Of a stretch of DNA of 64,000 bases, positions 12,595-23,289 are shown one piece after another; the stretch's first letter is position 1, and every line of letters starts with the position of its first letter. The notes below the pieces were generated by a model. That model was not told the origin of the DNA, searched no databases, and saw nothing but the letters and a program-made list of their open reading frames with translations. This stretch comes from Symsagittifera roscoffensis (Eukaryota; Xenacoelomorpha; Acoela; Convolutidae), in contig NC_087062.1 of the NCBI RefSeq assembly GCF_963678635.1, positions 3,557,556-3,621,555 on the forward strand, in the 5' to 3' direction. The translations under genes were made by a program, and so were the position numbers.

Positions 12595-12912
12595 CTGCCA
12601 AACCTGCCCCTGATGAGTTGATGGCCTTAAATTGGACGGTCGTTGAGGATGGTTTCTTATATATTACAAACGTCGCTGATTTTCCTGCAAATCAGAGCAG
12701 CTATGAAATATTCATCCGAGAGGAGCCACCATATACACAATCGCCCCTTCTAATTGTCGATGGCGTGCAGGCGAACCGCATAAACATCACCATTGGCAAC
12801 TCTGTTTCTATCAACTTTGCCCGACCAACTTCTCAGTACTTGATTAACTCAATTGGATATTATACAAATGGCAGTGCGGTGGACGGCTCTGTAGATATAT
12901 CAGTTTGGACAA
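12595..12912 (+). CDS. Secreted glycoprotein gene, exon 2
   Basis: This exon follows an acceptor (aaattttag, AG at 12593-12594). It enters in phase 1 and stays open for about 105 codons until a possible donor, ACAA|GTCTGT, at 12912. The peptide opens AKPAPDELMALNWTVVEDG and looks extracellular: four N-glycosylation sequons (NWT, NQS, NIT, NGS), few charged clusters, alternating hydrophobics suggestive of beta-strands, and no transmembrane run. An internal ATG at 12574 begins a longer frame, but it starts inside the acceptor tract and I prefer the spliced reading. The donor is weak; the alternative is the frame running to TAA at 12927. I do not recognise the family. Splicing to 14178 preserves phase. 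Confidence 0.6.
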
Positions 12913-13436
12913 GTCTGTTATTTTTTTAACGTTTGATTAAGAGTAATGAACGTAGTGAGTACTCCTATATACGTCTTGCTGATTTTTTTTCTTTTTTCAG
13001 GAAGTTTGTTCACGCTCAATTATGATTTTTCGCGGTTTGACTTGTGATTTTTATTTTAACTTATTTTAAGGAAGGCAAACTCCACTATGGAACAGCAAAA
13101 TTGTTAACTCCACGAAAAACGTGATCGAGTTCTAATTTCGAAAATGGAAACTAATCATCAGGTTTCCCAGCAAGATAGTCTTACCTATTGATCCAATTTT
13201 CTCCAAGTTTTGAAAAAACAAATTACGTTTTTTTCTTCTGTTTCCTTGCGTTCATTGCTCTTTTCCAACTGCCAGTTGGCTTTGTTTGGATTTTGAGTGT
13301 TTGTTTTTAATTAATGTTTTGCTTAAATTGGTTGACCAATCGTTTTGATTATTGGCTGAATTTTACCTACTAACAACAATCATTTTACTAACACGTTTTT
13401 TTTCAATTGATAGTAATATCTTTTTGTACTGCATAT

Positions 13437-13811
13437 CAGGGGCCAATTTTAAAAAAGGAGGCGGACGCCTTTCCCCTCAGAGATTTTATCCACTGCTGAC
13501 CCAAAAGGTCGCCCTTTGTACAGACCCTGAACTTTTTCTGAAGGCCTCTTCGGTGCCAATATATACTAAATTTGAGAAGGGAGCGCTCGCCAAAAAAACG
13601 CGTTTTTTGGTAAAATTTTTCCAAAAAGTGCCTAAAACGCCTTATTTGGCATGTTTTTTCAAAATTTCAACTTGAGTACAAAAAATTCGATCATAACAAT
13701 TTCTTTTTTATGCTTTAGTGCTTAGACTTTAAAAATAACGACAAAATATATGAAAATTTTTTGAAAATCCAAAATTCCACCCCTCTCGAGAAAATCCGAG
13801 ATTCGCCACTG
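13437..13811. mobile_element. hAT-like miniature element with 8-bp target duplication
   Basis: The element begins CAGGGGCC and ends GCCACTG, with the subterminal CTCGAGAAAATCC phrase typical of this local family. It is flanked by a perfect 8-bp direct repeat, CTGCATAT, at 13429-13436 and 13812-13819. An 8-bp duplication with CAG-type termini is the hAT pattern. Internal phrases (GGCGCC-type stretch, GTGCCAATATATACTAA, CCAAAAAGTGC) are shared with the copies at 15.2 kb and 55.8 kb. There is no transposase. Confidence 0.8.
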
Positions 13812-14177
13812 CTGCATATGTTATAAAATTTGAACTTTGCATTTTCTAGAAGATTCAAAATATGTTTGAAAACAGTTATGTAGAACCAGAATTTCAGTTG
13901 AATTTTTGTATTTGCTAGTGGAGCATTTGTGAAAGCGTCAGAATTATGCAATATCTAAAGTCTCAAATTTTTAAATAGTTTGTTTTCTATGAGTAGCAAA
14001 TTCAAAATGCCAGTTAAAATTCCAGTCCTACATAACTATTTTGAAAAATCAGAAAACATTTATATGAAAGATGAAAAGCTTTGAGATTAATCCAGACCCG
14101 GCCTCTGCGGAAAAAAAACCACAAACGGAAAAACCCGCCTCTGCTTATAATCAATCTTAAAGCTGGTATTTTTTCAG

Positions 14178-14344
14178 TGCCACCCAGAATCGGTCTTTTG
14201 GACCTCATCTTCAGAGACAGCGTTCGTGCCTGTGTTTATTTGTGGCAACCTACCCCAATCAGCGAAGAGTTTAAGTTTGTGTTTACCTCGTACTTTCCAG
14301 ATATGACTGAAATTGATAATGTGGAGCAGTCATTCAATGGAACG
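14178..14344 (+). CDS. Secreted glycoprotein gene, exon 3
   Basis: The acceptor is ttttttcag (AG at 14176-14177) and the donor is AACG|GTATAG at 14344/14345. It enters in phase 1 and leaves in phase 0 after 55 complete codons. The peptide starts PPRIGLLDLIFRDSVRACVY and ends VEQSFNGT, with one cysteine and a terminal sequon. Two other frames are closed or do not splice on. The sequence continues directly into exon 4, which begins NGS, so the join carries two adjacent sequons. Family unknown. Confidence 0.6.
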
Positions 14345-15218
14345 GTATAGTAATTTTGGCTTTTAAACAATCACATTATAGGCTTCACAAGTCTACTGCT
14401 AGATTAGTGCATACACAAGTTATTTTACTTTTAATTCGTGTATTTTGAGCAAGACTTTTTGATTTTAAAGAGCAGTATTTATATTTCTTTCACCGTTTGT
14501 TCCGACTTTCGAAATCACTTACGGATATTGCTTGGGAAGTTTTTGTCCAATCAATTCAATGTCGGCGGTCCAAGTAGCAAATTGCAAGGAAAAAGTAACA
14601 AATCCCGATAACGTTATTCCTCGACTCCCTGAAATAAATACAATTGTATCCTAATACCAAATCGAATATCGACCACATCTTTGAAAGCATATTCATTTTA
14701 TAAAATCATTTAGTCTGATTCAGTAGAGGGCAGAACGGAGAGGGGACTGCCCAGTTCTTCTCTTCTTAAGCTGTCAGTTTTTTCCAAAAAGTCCATTTTC
14801 GTAGTAATTTACGACATTCAATGTTCGAAAGCTTCCAAAAAATGCCATATGAAATCACTTTGAAACTTAAAAAAACTTTGCAAAATGTTCGAGCTAAGAG
14901 ACACACTAGATGACAACCTGACTGTTATGATGAAAATCTTAATCAAAGTGTTCAATTAGTTAAAGTCACGCAAGTATGCAATAACAACCACACTTTTCTA
15001 AAGAAGTATAATTTAAGACAAAATTAAAACAGGACAACGCCGACAGGTCAATCCATTTTTTTCAACCAAAACAAAGAAAACAGAACAACTGCAGCACTGA
15101 TCGAAAATTGTTCAGCCGACCAAAAACCATCAACCCAGTGAATCACGAAAAATGGCTCAGAAAGCAGGAATCATAAACTTAGTTCGATTTTAAACTACCA
15201 TTTTTGTTAAATTCATTA
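14345..15218. other. Intronic sequence, nothing recognised
   Basis: AT-rich intron of the secreted-protein gene. No exon, RNA gene or element terminus is supported. Confidence 0.5.
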
Positions 15219-15654
15219 CCGGATTTAGGGGGGGGGGGGGGGAGGGAATGCCTTTCCTCGGGAATACGACCCCCTGCCGACCCAAAGGGTCCCCCCTTGG
15301 TAGTACTCTGGGATATCTTTTTTTGGCTGACTGACCATAACATTTTAAAGTTTTCCTAAAGGCGCCTTGGGCGCCAATATATACTAATTTTGAGGGGGGG
15401 AAAACGCGCCTAAAAACGCAATTTTTTGGTCTAAATTTTCCAAAAAGTGCATAAAAACGCTTTTTTTGGCCTGTTTTTTCAAAAAATTTGCCGGCGGCGC
15501 AGAAAATTTGAAAGTTTTGTCAAAATGGGGTCTTAATAATAATTTGGGATAGCTCAGACAATCAATTTGGTCGACCTAAAAAAAAGGACGACAAAATGTT
15601 CAATTTTTTTTTGAAAAATCCGCCCTCCTCGAGAAAATCCTGGATCCGCCCCTG
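15219..15654. mobile_element. hAT-like miniature element, left end eroded
   Basis: The right end reads CTCGAGAAAATCCTGGAT then CCGCCCCTG at 15654, the same terminus as the elements at 13.4 kb and 55.8 kb. The interior shares GGCGCCAATATATACTAA and CCAAAAAGTGC. The left end starts around a long G tract (15229-15242) and lacks the expected CAGGGGCGGAT, so no target duplication can be defined. Confidence 0.65.
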
Positions 15655-16040
15655 GGTAAAATGACAAACACTGGCAGATGATTTTCTTATAGTTCCGACT
15701 TTTGATGAAAACGGAATATTTGTGCTCGGTGTGGTTGTTTTATTCAGTCAATTTTCGCTGATCGAAATAATTGTTTTCAACAAACTTTTTTTATACCCCA
15801 TTGAATATATCGACTTTCTGAGTTCAAATCTAAGAAGATATTTTACCACCAATTATTTTTTATGGGGGTTTGAAAATTGCCAAATTAGTCATGTTCTGGA
15901 CTAAATTATGCTAGCTTTGAAGAATTTATTCATATTGCTGAGAGTGTAACGCAAATTATTTATACGTGCGATTTATCCCGCTCAACAAATTCGTTCCAAA
16001 ATTAACTGTGGCTAGCTAATCAGATCGGTCGTATTAACTT

Positions 16041-16473
16041 CGTACGGGGAAGGTTCTCATGCTTGAAGGTCCAAATGCTTAAAAAATTTCAACCAATCAA
16101 AATTGCTAAGCGTTTCTATTGGCTAAATGCCTTTCTCACAAACTCGAATTCAAAATTAACAAAAAATGTATTAAATCAGTAGAAAATAATCAACGTTTTG
16201 TACAAATTGCGAGTTACAACTACATTACTATTCAGATAATCTTCAAGATAAATGAGTTCAAAATCATAAGAGTTTTTCAGTCTTGAAAACTCATCTGCTT
16301 CTTATCTAATCGGTCAATATTAACACTAATGGCCTGGATTTATTCCCTTACTTTGAGATTTTTGCGATTTATTTTGAGATTTTGAAAACTCAATGCTGAT
16401 TGGCTGAAAGCAAGATAAAATCAATTTCAAGCATTCTGTCCTTCAAGCATGAGGGACGCCACCATTTCGTACG
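16041..16473. mobile_element. Non-autonomous element with inverted ends
   Basis: The left end CGTACGGGGAAGG leads to CTCATGCTTGAAGG. The right end, read on the other strand, is CGTACGAAATGG leading to CTCATGCTTGAAGG. The outer CGTACG and inner CTCATGCTTGAAGG are therefore inverted repeats about 430 bases apart. No coding sequence is present and no clear target duplication is seen, so the class is undetermined. Confidence 0.55.
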
Positions 16474-17578
16474 ACTCAACATTTCACACTTTGATATTGT
16501 CCAAAATTTTTAGGTTTTCAATATTTCGTTTTCCCAAAAACTATTCGATATGAATTAAGGGACAGTCGGAACATGCAGGGCTTTGCCCTGATATAAGAGC
16601 AGTCTTGTTTTGATTAATAACCCAGCGATACGAAATAATTAATGTTTTTCACCACTGATTGGCACTGGAAATGGGTTATTCAACTGCCAACTTTCTTAAA
16701 CACCGATTCGGTTCTTCCCAATTTACAATCATCATGCATCCTGTGGCAAAAAGGACACAGTGGTATATTTTTCATGATATTATCGTGTGTTACGAGCGGT
16801 TGCTAAGTTTTCAGTTCCATTTAAAATTATATCAGCCACAGCAGCTCCTTGCAAAATTACTGTATAGTAAGTTTTGCATAGCCTTAAAACCATGTTGGTT
16901 TCGAAAGTTTTTGAAAATTATGTTCCCCAAAATATTGCAAAAATTGTCCACCTTAAACTATTCAAGAGCGCCATATTAGTATTCACCATCAGAAAAAAAA
17001 TTTACGTTAAAAATTAAATATTTTTGAAATCTTGTAATTTGGATAATTGAAAAAGCTGGGTGTTGGCAAAATGTGACCCTGTTTGTGTTGAAGTTTTTTG
17101 AAAAAGACCTTATGTTTGATTAAAATGTTTTCCACCAAGAAGAAGAACATTGTTAAAAACCAGATAACATTCTTAACTGTTGAATTAATTAATTAGTAAT
17201 AAAGGGTTGGATTGCCAAAAATGACAGTAATATGGATTGCAAGCCAGTAATATGGATTGCCAAAAATGACCAAAAACTTAGTGTCATCTAAAAAAATCGA
17301 GGCTGTGGATTGATTTTATCCGCCTCAACAAGCATAATATTCTAAGAAACGATTCCAAGGGTTCTGAATCTCTTATGATACTTACAATGGATTTGCTACT
17401 GGACACTGGATAGGCAAGATGTCTTCTTTTTGCAATCTGAGTTGTTGAAGGATGAAGGCTTTGATAGTTGACATTGAAATTTCACTGGATGCTAGTTAAA
17501 ATAGACGTTTTTACTAGCGGTGAGTGTAGCGGGCGGAGTTTATTGAAAAGGATATAATTTGTGTCTTTTTTGTTCAAG
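16474..17578. other. Intronic sequence, nothing recognised
   Basis: Intron between exons 3 and 4 of the secreted-protein gene. A 106-codon open frame at 16659-16979 shows no recognisable composition or domain. A short local duplication near 17217-17270 repeats AGTAATATGGATTGC. Confidence 0.45.
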
Positions 17579-17720
17579 AATGGCTCAATTGTGACCTGCT
17601 TGGGTTCATCGCCTGAGACGAGCGGTTTGTACATTGGTGCAGCTATTTCTGCAAATGTGCCATCCTACGGTGATTGGATACTAGGACCGGAATTAAGGGA
17701 AGGAAATTTCTTGGGACCAG
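17579..17720 (+). CDS. Secreted glycoprotein gene, exon 4
   Basis: The acceptor is ttgttcaag (AG at 17577-17578) and the donor is a consensus ACCAG|GTGAGC at 17720/17721. It enters in phase 0, matching exon 3, and leaves in phase 1 after 47 codons. The peptide runs NGSIVTCLGSSPETSGLYIG to LREGNFLGP, with one cysteine and a sequon. The next in-frame partner is the exon at 57208. The intervening intron holds the retroelement/Polinton stack, whose first LTR begins only 143 bases after the donor. Confidence 0.6.
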
Positions 17721-17863
17721 GTGAGCTGCAAATCAGCTTTGTTCTTCTTGTTTGGAATATTTTTAAATCCACAATTTCCTACGACGAATCATTGTTACTG
17801 ATAAGGAAAGGATACAAAAATCATTCTGGAATTCAATAACTTGATTAGCAAAGTTCAAGTTTT

Positions 17864-19142
17864 TGAGTTATGACCTTTTGGTTATACTCATAGAGTAATT
17901 TCAGATACCCGGGATGACCGAAACTTCTTATCATACAATTCCCATATATGAGAAGCTTCTTGTCATACAATTCCATTCGTACAGAAAATTGTATGAAATC
18001 TCTATGATAAACCTTTTTCCATAAATGAAAATTGTATGATAGGTGTTTTTCCATAAACCAAAAAGTTTGATTTTTTCTTTCTAAATTTATTTCTGAAAAA
18101 TAGTCAGTTGTGCTTGCAGCCGACCACAAGTGACAAAGACTTTGGTTACTCAAAGCACCAAAGGTTGGACGGGCTTTGCATTTGCAATGCATAGAAAACG
18201 ACCTGAGTTTGGCTGTCTTTCACAATTAATATAGCAAAAGCAACAAACTTTTGGTTTTTGGCAAAATTTTTTAATGATGATTATTTTAAATATTCGAATT
18301 TTCAAATTATCAGACATTGATCAAGGCATATATAAACACCCCATACAAAGAAAGTAGCAATTTTTAGCGTTTTTGATGAAAAAAAATTAAGTCAAAAGAA
18401 AATAAAAGCGAATAATATCGTAACCAGGACTACGTTATGCACACAAAAAATTAAATTTTGCATGCAAAAATTTTTTTTCGAAAACTGTTTGTTTGCGTAC
18501 GAAATTCGATTTGCGGTTGAAAAAAAAACAAAAAGTTTTTGGGCCAAATTTTCAAAATTACTTAAAAAATTTTTGTGTCACCATCAAAAAATGCCAGTCA
18601 CACAATTTCCATATATGGGAATTGTATGATAAGCATTTTTTCAAAAAACTAAAGCCTCGGTTTTTTTTACCAGATTGTTTTATTAGAATCAAACAGCCAC
18701 AGAAATAAGTGTATATCTTTTTTCAACCATTTTTAGAAATTGTATGAAAACTGTATGACAAGCATTTTTCCACACACTTGATGTATGGAATTGTATAATA
18801 AGCCTTTTTGGTGTATGGAGGTCAAACCGGGTAAGGTACACCGTCTGTTCGTCACGCTATCTTATTTTCGGCCTGAAAAATTCGTTCAACTTCTTAGTCT
18901 AATACCAATCCTAATATTACTCTTATATCTCCTAGTCTCAATAGATCTAGTGTATACTCGTTTTTGCGTTTTAGTGCTTGGACTTTTATCCAGGAGGAGA
19001 ACAACTGTAGTGTAGGATTTATTCAAATTGTTCTGGTGCTGAAACTACAAGTAGTTTCAGCATTTACAAATAAAAGTCAATGCATAAAGATAGCGAACTA
19101 TATTTATGAACATTTATCAATACTAGTTTAGAACTGGTTCCA
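17864..19142 (-). repeat. 3' LTR of the gypsy element, split by a MITE
   Basis: The two parts, 17864-17907 and 18832-19142, together match the LTRs at 54368-54755 and 55187-55576. Shared phrases include AAGGTACACCGTCTG, CTCAATAGATCTAGTGTAT and ACTACAAGTAGTTTCAGCA. Without the MITE and duplicated TA it is about 353 bases. It lacks an approximately 40-base stretch present in the right-hand copies (the TTAGAGATGGAATATGATTG region). Confidence 0.92.
17908..18831. mobile_element. Tc1-like miniature element inside the 3' LTR
   Basis: The left end is CCCGGGATGACC and the right end is GGTCAAACCGGG, imperfect inverted repeats. The LTR reads ...TTTCAGATA before it and TAAGGTACACC after it, while both intact LTR copies read TTTCAGAT(A/G)AGGTACACC. 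The insertion site and the duplicated TA (17906-17907, 18832-18833) are thus shown directly by empty sites. Subterminal regions carry several copies of an ATTGTATGATAAGC motif in both orientations. A related, shorter copy lies at about 56,370-56,646. There is no transposase. Confidence 0.9.
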
Positions 19143-19160
19143 CCCCTCCGGGGTTTGGAG
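19143..19160 (-). other. Polypurine tract of the gypsy element
   Basis: Directly upstream (minus strand) of the 3' LTR start TGGAACCAG lies CCCCGGAGGGG, ending in a purine run that abuts the TG. This is the expected position of the plus-strand primer. Confidence 0.65.
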
Positions 19161-19739
19161 AGTTTTTAGTTCTTCAATTATTTAATGTTGTGGAGGACGG
19201 AAGATGTAGTTTTCTGTGGAAGTTTTGAGCAGTGACTTCTTGAAGGAGGAGAGATGTAGTTGCTCGTGTTAGAAGGAAGCAGATTGTTTAGTTTGTGTTT
19301 CAAAGTGGGTCTCGCTGATTGTGGGTAGTCTTGGGTGACTGTGTCAATTCTTCTGATCGATGCAATAATGTATTGATTTCGTTAAGTTTTAGAGCGAGAC
19401 TACGTGCAGGGTGAAGTTTGGCATTTTCTGTGTGAAGTGCCAAGTGACTGCGATTGGTATGTGAAATCAACATCGAGATGTCCATTGGTCTGTTTCAATG
19501 GGTTTCCTTTGCTTCGATGTTGGGTCCATACTTAAAATTCTTGAGGGTCATGACTGAGGCAACAAACCATTTAGATTTGCCATTCCAGTGTTGGAATGTA
19601 GTCTAGGTGTCATCTTCTTTGCTGCTCCTTCCTGGGGATCTAAAAAATCATTAGAAACAGCATTATATATTTACATCTTGTAAGTTAAGTTTCTTGTTAT
19701 GATTTGTTAATAGTAATTATTTTTTATTTTGCTTGGTTT

Positions 19740-19920
19740 TTTAGAAAGTCGCTCACCCTAGAGCAACTCTCGTCAAAAATAGAACGTGGGTCACTAAGCG
19801 TGGTTATGGCGCGGTGTGTTAGGCCGGCTATAGAGCATGCTCAGGACGTCCCTCTGGTTAGTGAGACCAGGAATGCACTATAATTTTATGGTCTCTTTGT
19901 GCAGAGTCTCTCTCTGTGTT
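19740..19920. other. GC-rich patch of unknown nature
   Basis: The composition differs clearly from the surroundings, with several short self-complementary runs (for example TGGTTAGTGAGACCA). It could be a structured RNA relic or part of the element's untranslated region. I do not recognise it as any RNA family. Confidence 0.3.
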
Positions 19921-21383
19921 CAACCTTTTGTGACTTTTTTATTATGTGTTTTTTCTCTTTTTTGTTTTCGTTGAGTCCAATTCTTAAAATCAGAATCATT
20001 TGTTTGGGGTTGTCCTTTGACTATTTTTCTGTTTTATTGTGTTTTAATAAAACTTGCAAGTGGCTTTCAAAAGAATAATTTATCCAGTTTTAATCGCTGT
20101 TTAATCTGGTTTGGGTACCGTGGGACTGTTCTTTCTGAGTTATTCTGTTAGTTAGTGGTTTTGTGGTGTTAGTAAGCGGCGTTGGTTAGACTATTTTCCT
20201 TCCCATCCTAAAGGAAATTTATAACCGTGTTAAAACATGTTAGGGTTGACATCACTGAAAGTTTTAAACTTGAAATTTTTTTTTAAACATTTTTTTTGTG
20301 GGCGAGTTGCTTGATTTGGAGAGAGCGTGTGTTTTATGTGTGATTTATGAATTCAAGTTTATAAAAGAAGCGTCTTGTAAAAAGGTTAGTACTGTCAATT
20401 TCTTAGCTTTTTTTGTATGAAATTACTACATTTTTTAAAAATTTATTGCAGTGGAACATTAATTTTATGAAAATAATGTTTTTGAAAATGAAAAATTTAC
20501 TGCTTCAAATATATACTGCAATTTGTTAAATTGAATTTGAAAAAAAAACTTTCTGTTTAGATGTATGAATGGTGAGATCTAAAAAGGAAAGGTGAAACAT
20601 TTTTTAAAGAGTGTTTAGTATGTTTTGAATTCATTAGTGAAATTTAAAAAAAACCTACAAATCATTGTCGTCGGCAAAAAATCCATTTGGGAATTTAGTG
20701 TTAATTTGTGTGATGATGTGAGGAGTTTAGCAAGCAGGCGGATGACGCTTTTAGTCTGAATGAGAGGGCCATAGCAGCTCGAGTGCTCGGATGACGTTGT
20801 GTTCTGCGTTATTGAGTGGGAATTCAAATGATGTGTTGTCAATGAGATTGCTTGATTTTATGTTTGTATTTAGTTTTGTGAATAAAATCTAGAGTGTGGA
20901 CTTCGGTGGGCTGTATATATTTATGGGGGATGATTAGTGGGCGAAACTGTTCGACGTCAAATTATTTGGTTAGCGGGCAGAATATATACATTTGTCTTAT
21001 GGGGTCGTAGTTTCTTAGGATGCTGTCGGTGTAAGTGTTTTTAATACAATTGGTGAAATTTAGGAAAAACGGCGATGTGTATTTGAAATTAATAAAAATG
21101 AATCTATCTTTTGGATTTCGTGATGTATGTTAGTTATGTAGTAGTTTTGAATAAAATTATATTTAGTGTGTGTGTGGGTTAGTTCCGTGCCTAACATTAT
21201 CTCGCGTGAACAGTGCAAGCCACGTTTTTTGGTGTTAAAAATGAGCAAAAAGTGATTAAGTTTATTGAAATACCAATTATAAGCTTTAGTGTCTTTTAGT
21301 GCTGCGAAAATTAAAGTATCATATTTTTTATTCATGCTGTTAATTACAAAGACATATTAGGGTTTTATAAAAAAAATTCTCTG

Positions 21384-22243
21384 TTAATTGAGTGTTAGTG
21401 TCTTTGTCTCTTCTATAATCGTATCTTCCATATATCGTGCAATTTTAAGAACATAATGGTTAATGGAAAATCTTTTATTTTTTTGTGCAATAAACCTATT
21501 GAATGTTTGAGTTAATCCGATGGTTGTGAATTGTTTTTCATGCAGTGCGATAGTTAATTGGTGTAATCGGGATTGACAAATTCCATTGTCTTCTGGATTA
21601 TTATACAAAAGGAGTGACATGTGTTTTTTGAAGCGATAGTGAGATGTCCTTGATAGTAATGGGAACAGGCTATATTCATCTACGTAGTTCATTTGGTTTT
21701 CGTTGGCGCGACTATATGTGTTTTGTGGGAAACATGGTTAATTATATCTGAGAAATTCTTTCGTGTTAGTGTGCTGGGGGTGAAAGGAAAACAATCGGGG
21801 TGTTCGGGGCGATGAAATGTTCGAGCATTTGGGTGTTTTCTTTTGAATACTCGGCGGGCTCGGGTTTCTTCTACTGTGGAGGCTGGGTTGGAGGACTCGC
21901 AAGAGGATACGGAGTGTGCTAAATTAAGAATTGTGTGTGTGTTATTGTTTTGAAGCTGTTGTTGTAAGGTTATGAATTTATCAAGCTCATGTTCTAGTTC
22001 TTCAGTGACGGGTCTGGAAGGGTCGGGTTGATCACTGACCTTAGGGGAGAAGATTGTGGTTGCATCTGTGTAGGAGGAGGGGGCTGGGGAGTTTGAGTCT
22101 GAATGGGTTGCGAAAAAGGTAGACATGCGAAAAAGTGGAAGAGCTGGGCTCGGAGTTCTGGAATTCATCCGAGGTGTCAATGTCTGAAATAATAAACTGT
22201 GAAATAGTGTTAAAACAGTGTTTGTGGAGTCATCAGAATTCAT
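21384..22243 (-). pseudogene. Gypsy post-integrase reading frames (two overlapping)
   Basis: A 184-codon frame (22243-21689) rich in Ser, Thr, Pro and Asn includes SDSNSPAPSSYTDATT and a charged helix EELEHELDKFITLQQQLQ. Its TGA overlaps the ATG of a 102-codon frame (21692-21384) by the four bases ATGA. They lie in the third-gene position of the retroelement, between the Polinton insertion point and the 3' LTR. The region reads on, in one frame, from the other side of the Polinton. I see no signal peptide, transmembrane helix or other mark that would prove an envelope protein. They may be an accessory frame or chance survivors; function unknown. Confidence 0.4.
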
Positions 22244-22631
22244 GCGTGGTAATTATTGGTGAATGATAACAAGGGGGAAGAGGTGAGGTCAGAAGAGGAA
22301 ATAACGGAGAATTGGCGTAAAAAGTTCGATGGGTAAGAAAGGGAGAGGTTCAGGGAACCAACTTGGCGTCTCATCGTAGGCTAAACCAGTGGGCTAAATC
22401 AGTGGCATGTGGCTGTTTGATGATCTGTTCATAAGTGTCGTCTATGTTTGGTTGATGGACTACTATGTGAGAAACTGGGCTTTGTGGGTAGTTATGACTT
22501 GGAGAGGTGTGCTCTATTGTCGGTGTATGTCTATAGTTTTGTGGTAATAAAGATAATGAATGGTTATTTTGGAAGTTTTACAATTGTGGTGCATTGGGTG
22601 TTATAATCTTCTTGTCCTGTGAAGTATCGTA

Positions 22632-23120
22632 AGTAGTAGATAATGAGGCTAAAGTGTGTGCGTGGAGGGGGGGGGGGGGGTTGAGCCGGTGGCCCAATAT
22701 ATTAAGACACGCTATAGATTTCGTGTCAGCCTCGCTATGTACTAAGATTAAATATAGAGTCTACAATGTATTAATATAGGGAATACCAATGGTAAGGTTT
22801 CAATGTAATGGTAAGAGAACGAAAAACTTGTTTGGTTTTGGTGTGGGAATGTCAAGATTTATCGCAACAATTTGGGCGCGCGTTATCTAATTATTAAAAA
22901 TCACTGGCTAGTTACGTGTAGATTGTGGTTTGAATGTCTTTTAATAAGTTTTTGGTACATGGTATGTCAATGGTAAGAGTTTTTGGGCTTACGATAAGGT
23001 TTGTTATATTTCGACCTGTTAACTAAATTTTTAGATAATCTTACTTTTTGAAACATTTACCTGAAATTGTATTAAAACCTACTGAAACTTCGAAAAAAAT
23101 CAAGTTTTTGAGAGAATAAA
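22632..23120 (+). repeat. Polinton left terminal inverted repeat
   Basis: It matches the reverse complement of about 43290-43851. Shared blocks include TGAGGCTAAAGTG, GGGAATACCAATGGTAAGGT, ACGTGTAGATTGTGG, TCGACCT(G/A)TTAACT and the AGATAATCTTACT region. It contains a long G tract (22669-22681). The match fades after the TTTTTGAGAGA phrase near 23,115. Confidence 0.88.
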
Positions 23121-23289
23121 AACGAATTACTATGAAACTATTATTTCTCGGCATCTTATTTGAATTTTATCTCAACTTTATAATAAAACCCCAACAAGAT
23201 ACTGCTTCATTTAAAAGTTTAATACATTGCATCACTTGTTATAAATTTATTACATTGCATCAGGTCTTATAGGTTCAATTTTTTTGTAT

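Noticed and set aside
13352-13675. 107-codon frame as a gene
   Set aside because: It lies across the hAT-like miniature element with 8-bp target duplication; the frame is translated repeat.
16659-16979. 106-codon frame as an exon or gene
   Set aside because: No splice sites in phase with the neighbouring exons, no domain, and composition like translated AT-rich DNA.
17845-18192. 115-codon minus-strand frame as a gene
   Set aside because: It straddles the LTR/MITE junction and consists of the MITE's subterminal repeats.
18493-19015. Two plus-strand frames (71 and 76 codons) as genes
   Set aside because: They lie within the MITE and the LTR; coding in LTR sequence on the antisense strand is not credible here.
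22669-22681. Long G tract as a telomere or quadruplex signal
   Set aside because: It is part of the Polinton inverted repeat, and the partner copy has only a short interrupted C tract, so it is best read as slippage expansion.
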